A DNA stretch of 64,000 bases. Source: Campanula takesimana (lineage: Eukaryota; Streptophyta; Magnoliopsida; Asterales; Campanulaceae). Location of the stretch: NCBI GenBank assembly GCA_026119855.1, contig JAOWBW010001923.1:1-64000 (forward strand). Reading direction: 5' to 3'. Both the position numbers and the translations under genes were made by a program. Shown one piece after another: positions 62,173 to 64,000 of this stretch; the first letter of the stretch is position 1; each line of letters starts with the position of its first letter. A model generated the notes under the pieces. That model was not told the DNA's origin. It did no database searches and saw only the letters and a list, made by a program, of their open reading frames with translations.

Positions 62173-62952
62173 ATGTTGCCTTCTCTGAGAAAGGCAACAT
62201 CTCAAAACTTCTCGTACTTTTCCTCTGTTTCATAATAGGGAGTTCAGTTTTACCCTATTCTCGACTCCTCGCGATTAATTATCCCTCTGTTCGTGATTCT
62301 GGTCCCGGATAAATATCCGTGGCGTTGAATAGAGCGTTCCAGGCCGATCAGAAATTAATTTGGGTCAACTTGATTTTTGACTAGGTAAGTTATTAGCTCC
62401 CCCTTACTTGTAATAACATGCATATATGTTATTCCCGCTACTTGTTCTTGTTAAAATTGTGTTTTGAGCAATTTTAGTGATACTTGTAATTTTGGGACGA
62501 AGGGAGTATAAATATGCTGGGTACAAGAGAAACTTGGAAAATTGGTTAAAAATAGTTAACCTCCTGGGTTGTTGGTTTGCTAAAAGAGTAGTAGGAAATT
62601 ACACTCCTATTCGTGAGACGGTAAAATAGTAACTTGATTTAAATATTATTAGAAAAATCGTACCATTATTTGTGGTACGGGGAAATGAATAGAAGTATCC
62701 CTAAATGTTAATAGTAGTATATTATAAAATTATACTTATACTTTTGGGGACGGTGAAATATTAAATAGGAATAAAAGGAAATTGTCCTATTATTTATGGG
62801 ACGGTAAAAGAAATGAATTGGGCTTGAAAAAGGAGTTCTAAACTTGTTAGTATACTCCTGAGAATGTTAGGAGTGTTAGTTAAATGTTACTCCTACGCTT
62901 GGGACGGAGAATTATTAAGCTTGAATTCAGGGGAAAAGGGCCAAAATTTGTA

Positions 62953-63137
62953 CCGCACGGTCGTGCGCCTTTATTTGGCCCGGTCGTGCCAAATATCACC
63001 TTTAGGCAAATTTCCTCGACAGTGTTAGCACGGTCGTTCGCCTTTTATGGGCACGGTCGTGCCGAAAATGAGTTTTGTGTGAAAACCTCTCGACCTTGAT
63101 AGCACGGTCGTGCCACTTTTGCACACACGGTCGTGCC
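62953..63137 (+). repeat. CGGTCGTGCC word cluster in RLG-6 LTR
   Basis: Six copies of a partly palindromic GCACGGTCGTGCC word in pairs about 22 nt apart, spaced by unrelated sequence, 1015-1200 nt from the LTR start. Confidence 0.8.
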
Positions 63138-64000
63138 AAGTGGAAATTCTGATTTTCCTTCTTGAATTGTTTCCTCCATAACTTTCTATAAGAGAGTCGA
63201 AATCAAGATCCGAAAGAAGCTGAATAAGCTAGACATAGAGAGCTATTCAAAGCACACTCTAATTACCTAATGAGATTTTGGGTGTTTGTCTAGGTCACCT
63301 AGATAGGTGTTTTGAGACATTGAATTGATTAAGTATAAGAATAAGAATTCTTTATTGTGTCTTGAAATCAAGGTTTGTGCACCTTAGGGGCATTAAAACA
63401 ATGACTTGAGATTGAATACCCTATGTAGGGGATTATGAACTTATAAGTATGAGTTGTATAGCATTGACTTAATTTGAACTCGAAGTATTCTTGGTCTAGG
63501 TTTAGGGTACTACCCTAGATGGCCTAGATGAGTGTTGTAGAACACTCTAGTATTGAAAAATAGTCCCTTTGTGATCAAATGAAATGTGGACTTGAATCAT
63601 GATTAAATGATAACTTGGGTATAAGAGTAGTAACTCTTTTATATGTCTTGAAGTTAATGTTTGTATACCTTAGGGGTACCAACTAATGTCTTGAGCTTGA
63701 ATATCCTAAGAAAAGGATTTGAAAACTTGTACGAGTAAGATGTATAATTCATCTTCTGAACTTGAACTTGAGTGTAAGAGTAAGGACTCTTCTACGTGTC
63801 TTGAATCTAAACATTGTACAACTTAAGGGCATTAAAGCTATGCCTTGAACTTGAATATCCTAGGAATAGGATCGTGAACTTGATTGGGAGATGTATAGCT
63901 CATCTTCTTAATTAAAACGTGAATATAAGATGAGTAAATTTTGTACTTGTCTTAAATAACCAAAGAGTTGGATTGATAACTTAAGTATAAGTTAATTAAC

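Larger units (their letters stand above)
61938..64000 (+). mobile_element. RLG-6, LTR start of a Tekay/Del-like gypsy element
   Basis: Starts TGTAATGCCC right after AGCTA (61933-61937, presumed TSD) inside the RLC-E gag. It has plus orientation: the start matches the coding-strand start of the RLG-3 LTR (TGTAACGACCCC). Shared landmarks are AGTTGAAAGTTTAGGGG-like sequence, a GTAAGTTA donor-like site at 62385 (447 nt in) and GGGACGG/Stowaway-like words at 62490-62910. Six CGGTCGTGCC-type words lie at 62953-63137. It remains LTR-like non-coding sequence to the window edge, where repeated CTTGAA-rich units are seen (63360-63900). I see no ORF of note. Confidence 0.75.

Overview
This window is an angiosperm (probably eudicot) heterochromatic or intergenic block built almost entirely of nested LTR retrotransposons. 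I find no host gene, no functional tRNA/rRNA gene and no CRISPR. The plant assignment rests on SIRE/Maximus-type Ty1/copia elements with initiator-Met primer sites, an Athila-type Ty3/gypsy element with a tRNA-Asp-type primer site, and Tekay/Del-type chromoviruses. All element boundaries below were read from TG...CA ends, and most from matching 5-bp target-site duplications (TSDs). Element names are my own labels.

Layout. (1) 1-20009, minus strand: SIRE-type copia element RLC-A (3' LTR lies left of the window). Its gag is split by a complete Athila element, RLG-1 (8794-18312, TSD GATTC). RLC-A itself sits in the gag of (2) a plus-strand copia, RLC-B (20010-24735). (3) At 24735-24749 RLC-B joins a second plus-strand copia, RLC-C (24749-34252), with the end of RNase H present twice. 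RLC-C carries a 3' gene interrupted by a 3.1-kb solo Tekay LTR, RLG-2 (27044-30151, TSD CTATC), and ends in an LTR. (4) 34253-45873: the 3' end of another copia, RLC-D, whose LTR is split by an internally deleted Tekay element, RLG-3 (36459-44876, TSD CCAAG). (5) 45874-50336 plus 59173-59205: a decayed plus-strand Tekay, RLG-4. Its 3' LTR holds a nearly intact Tekay, RLG-5 (50337-59167, TSD TGATG). (6) 59206-61937: the 5' LTR, primer site and gag of a fourth copia, RLC-E. (7) 61938-64000: the LTR start of a further Tekay-like element, RLG-6, inserted in the RLC-E gag.

Two patterns go beyond routine annotation. First, each copia copy carries its own short CpG-containing word scattered through two fixed places in the LTR and through internal DNA: GCGGTTT in A, TGCGCC in C, TACCGCA in D and GACCG(C/T) in E. 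The LTR backbones are clearly related, but the words differ. Second, downstream of pol, RLC-A and RLC-C both carry a gene-like unit: a TATA box, a CT-rich leader, a short first exon beginning M-(A/G)-P-K, a 0.5-1.0 kb intron with good splice sites, and a long second exon with basic NLS-like patches, a Pro/Ser-rich region and a predicted coiled-coil tail. The combination resembles motif-targeted anti-silencing systems known from VANDAL DNA transposons. That link is my hypothesis and is untested. The gypsy LTRs also carry family-specific GC-rich words, and the Tekay LTRs share a splice-donor-like site about 450-510 nt from the LTR start.

No autonomous, fully intact element was found. RLG-5 is closest, with one frameshift and one in-frame stop visible.
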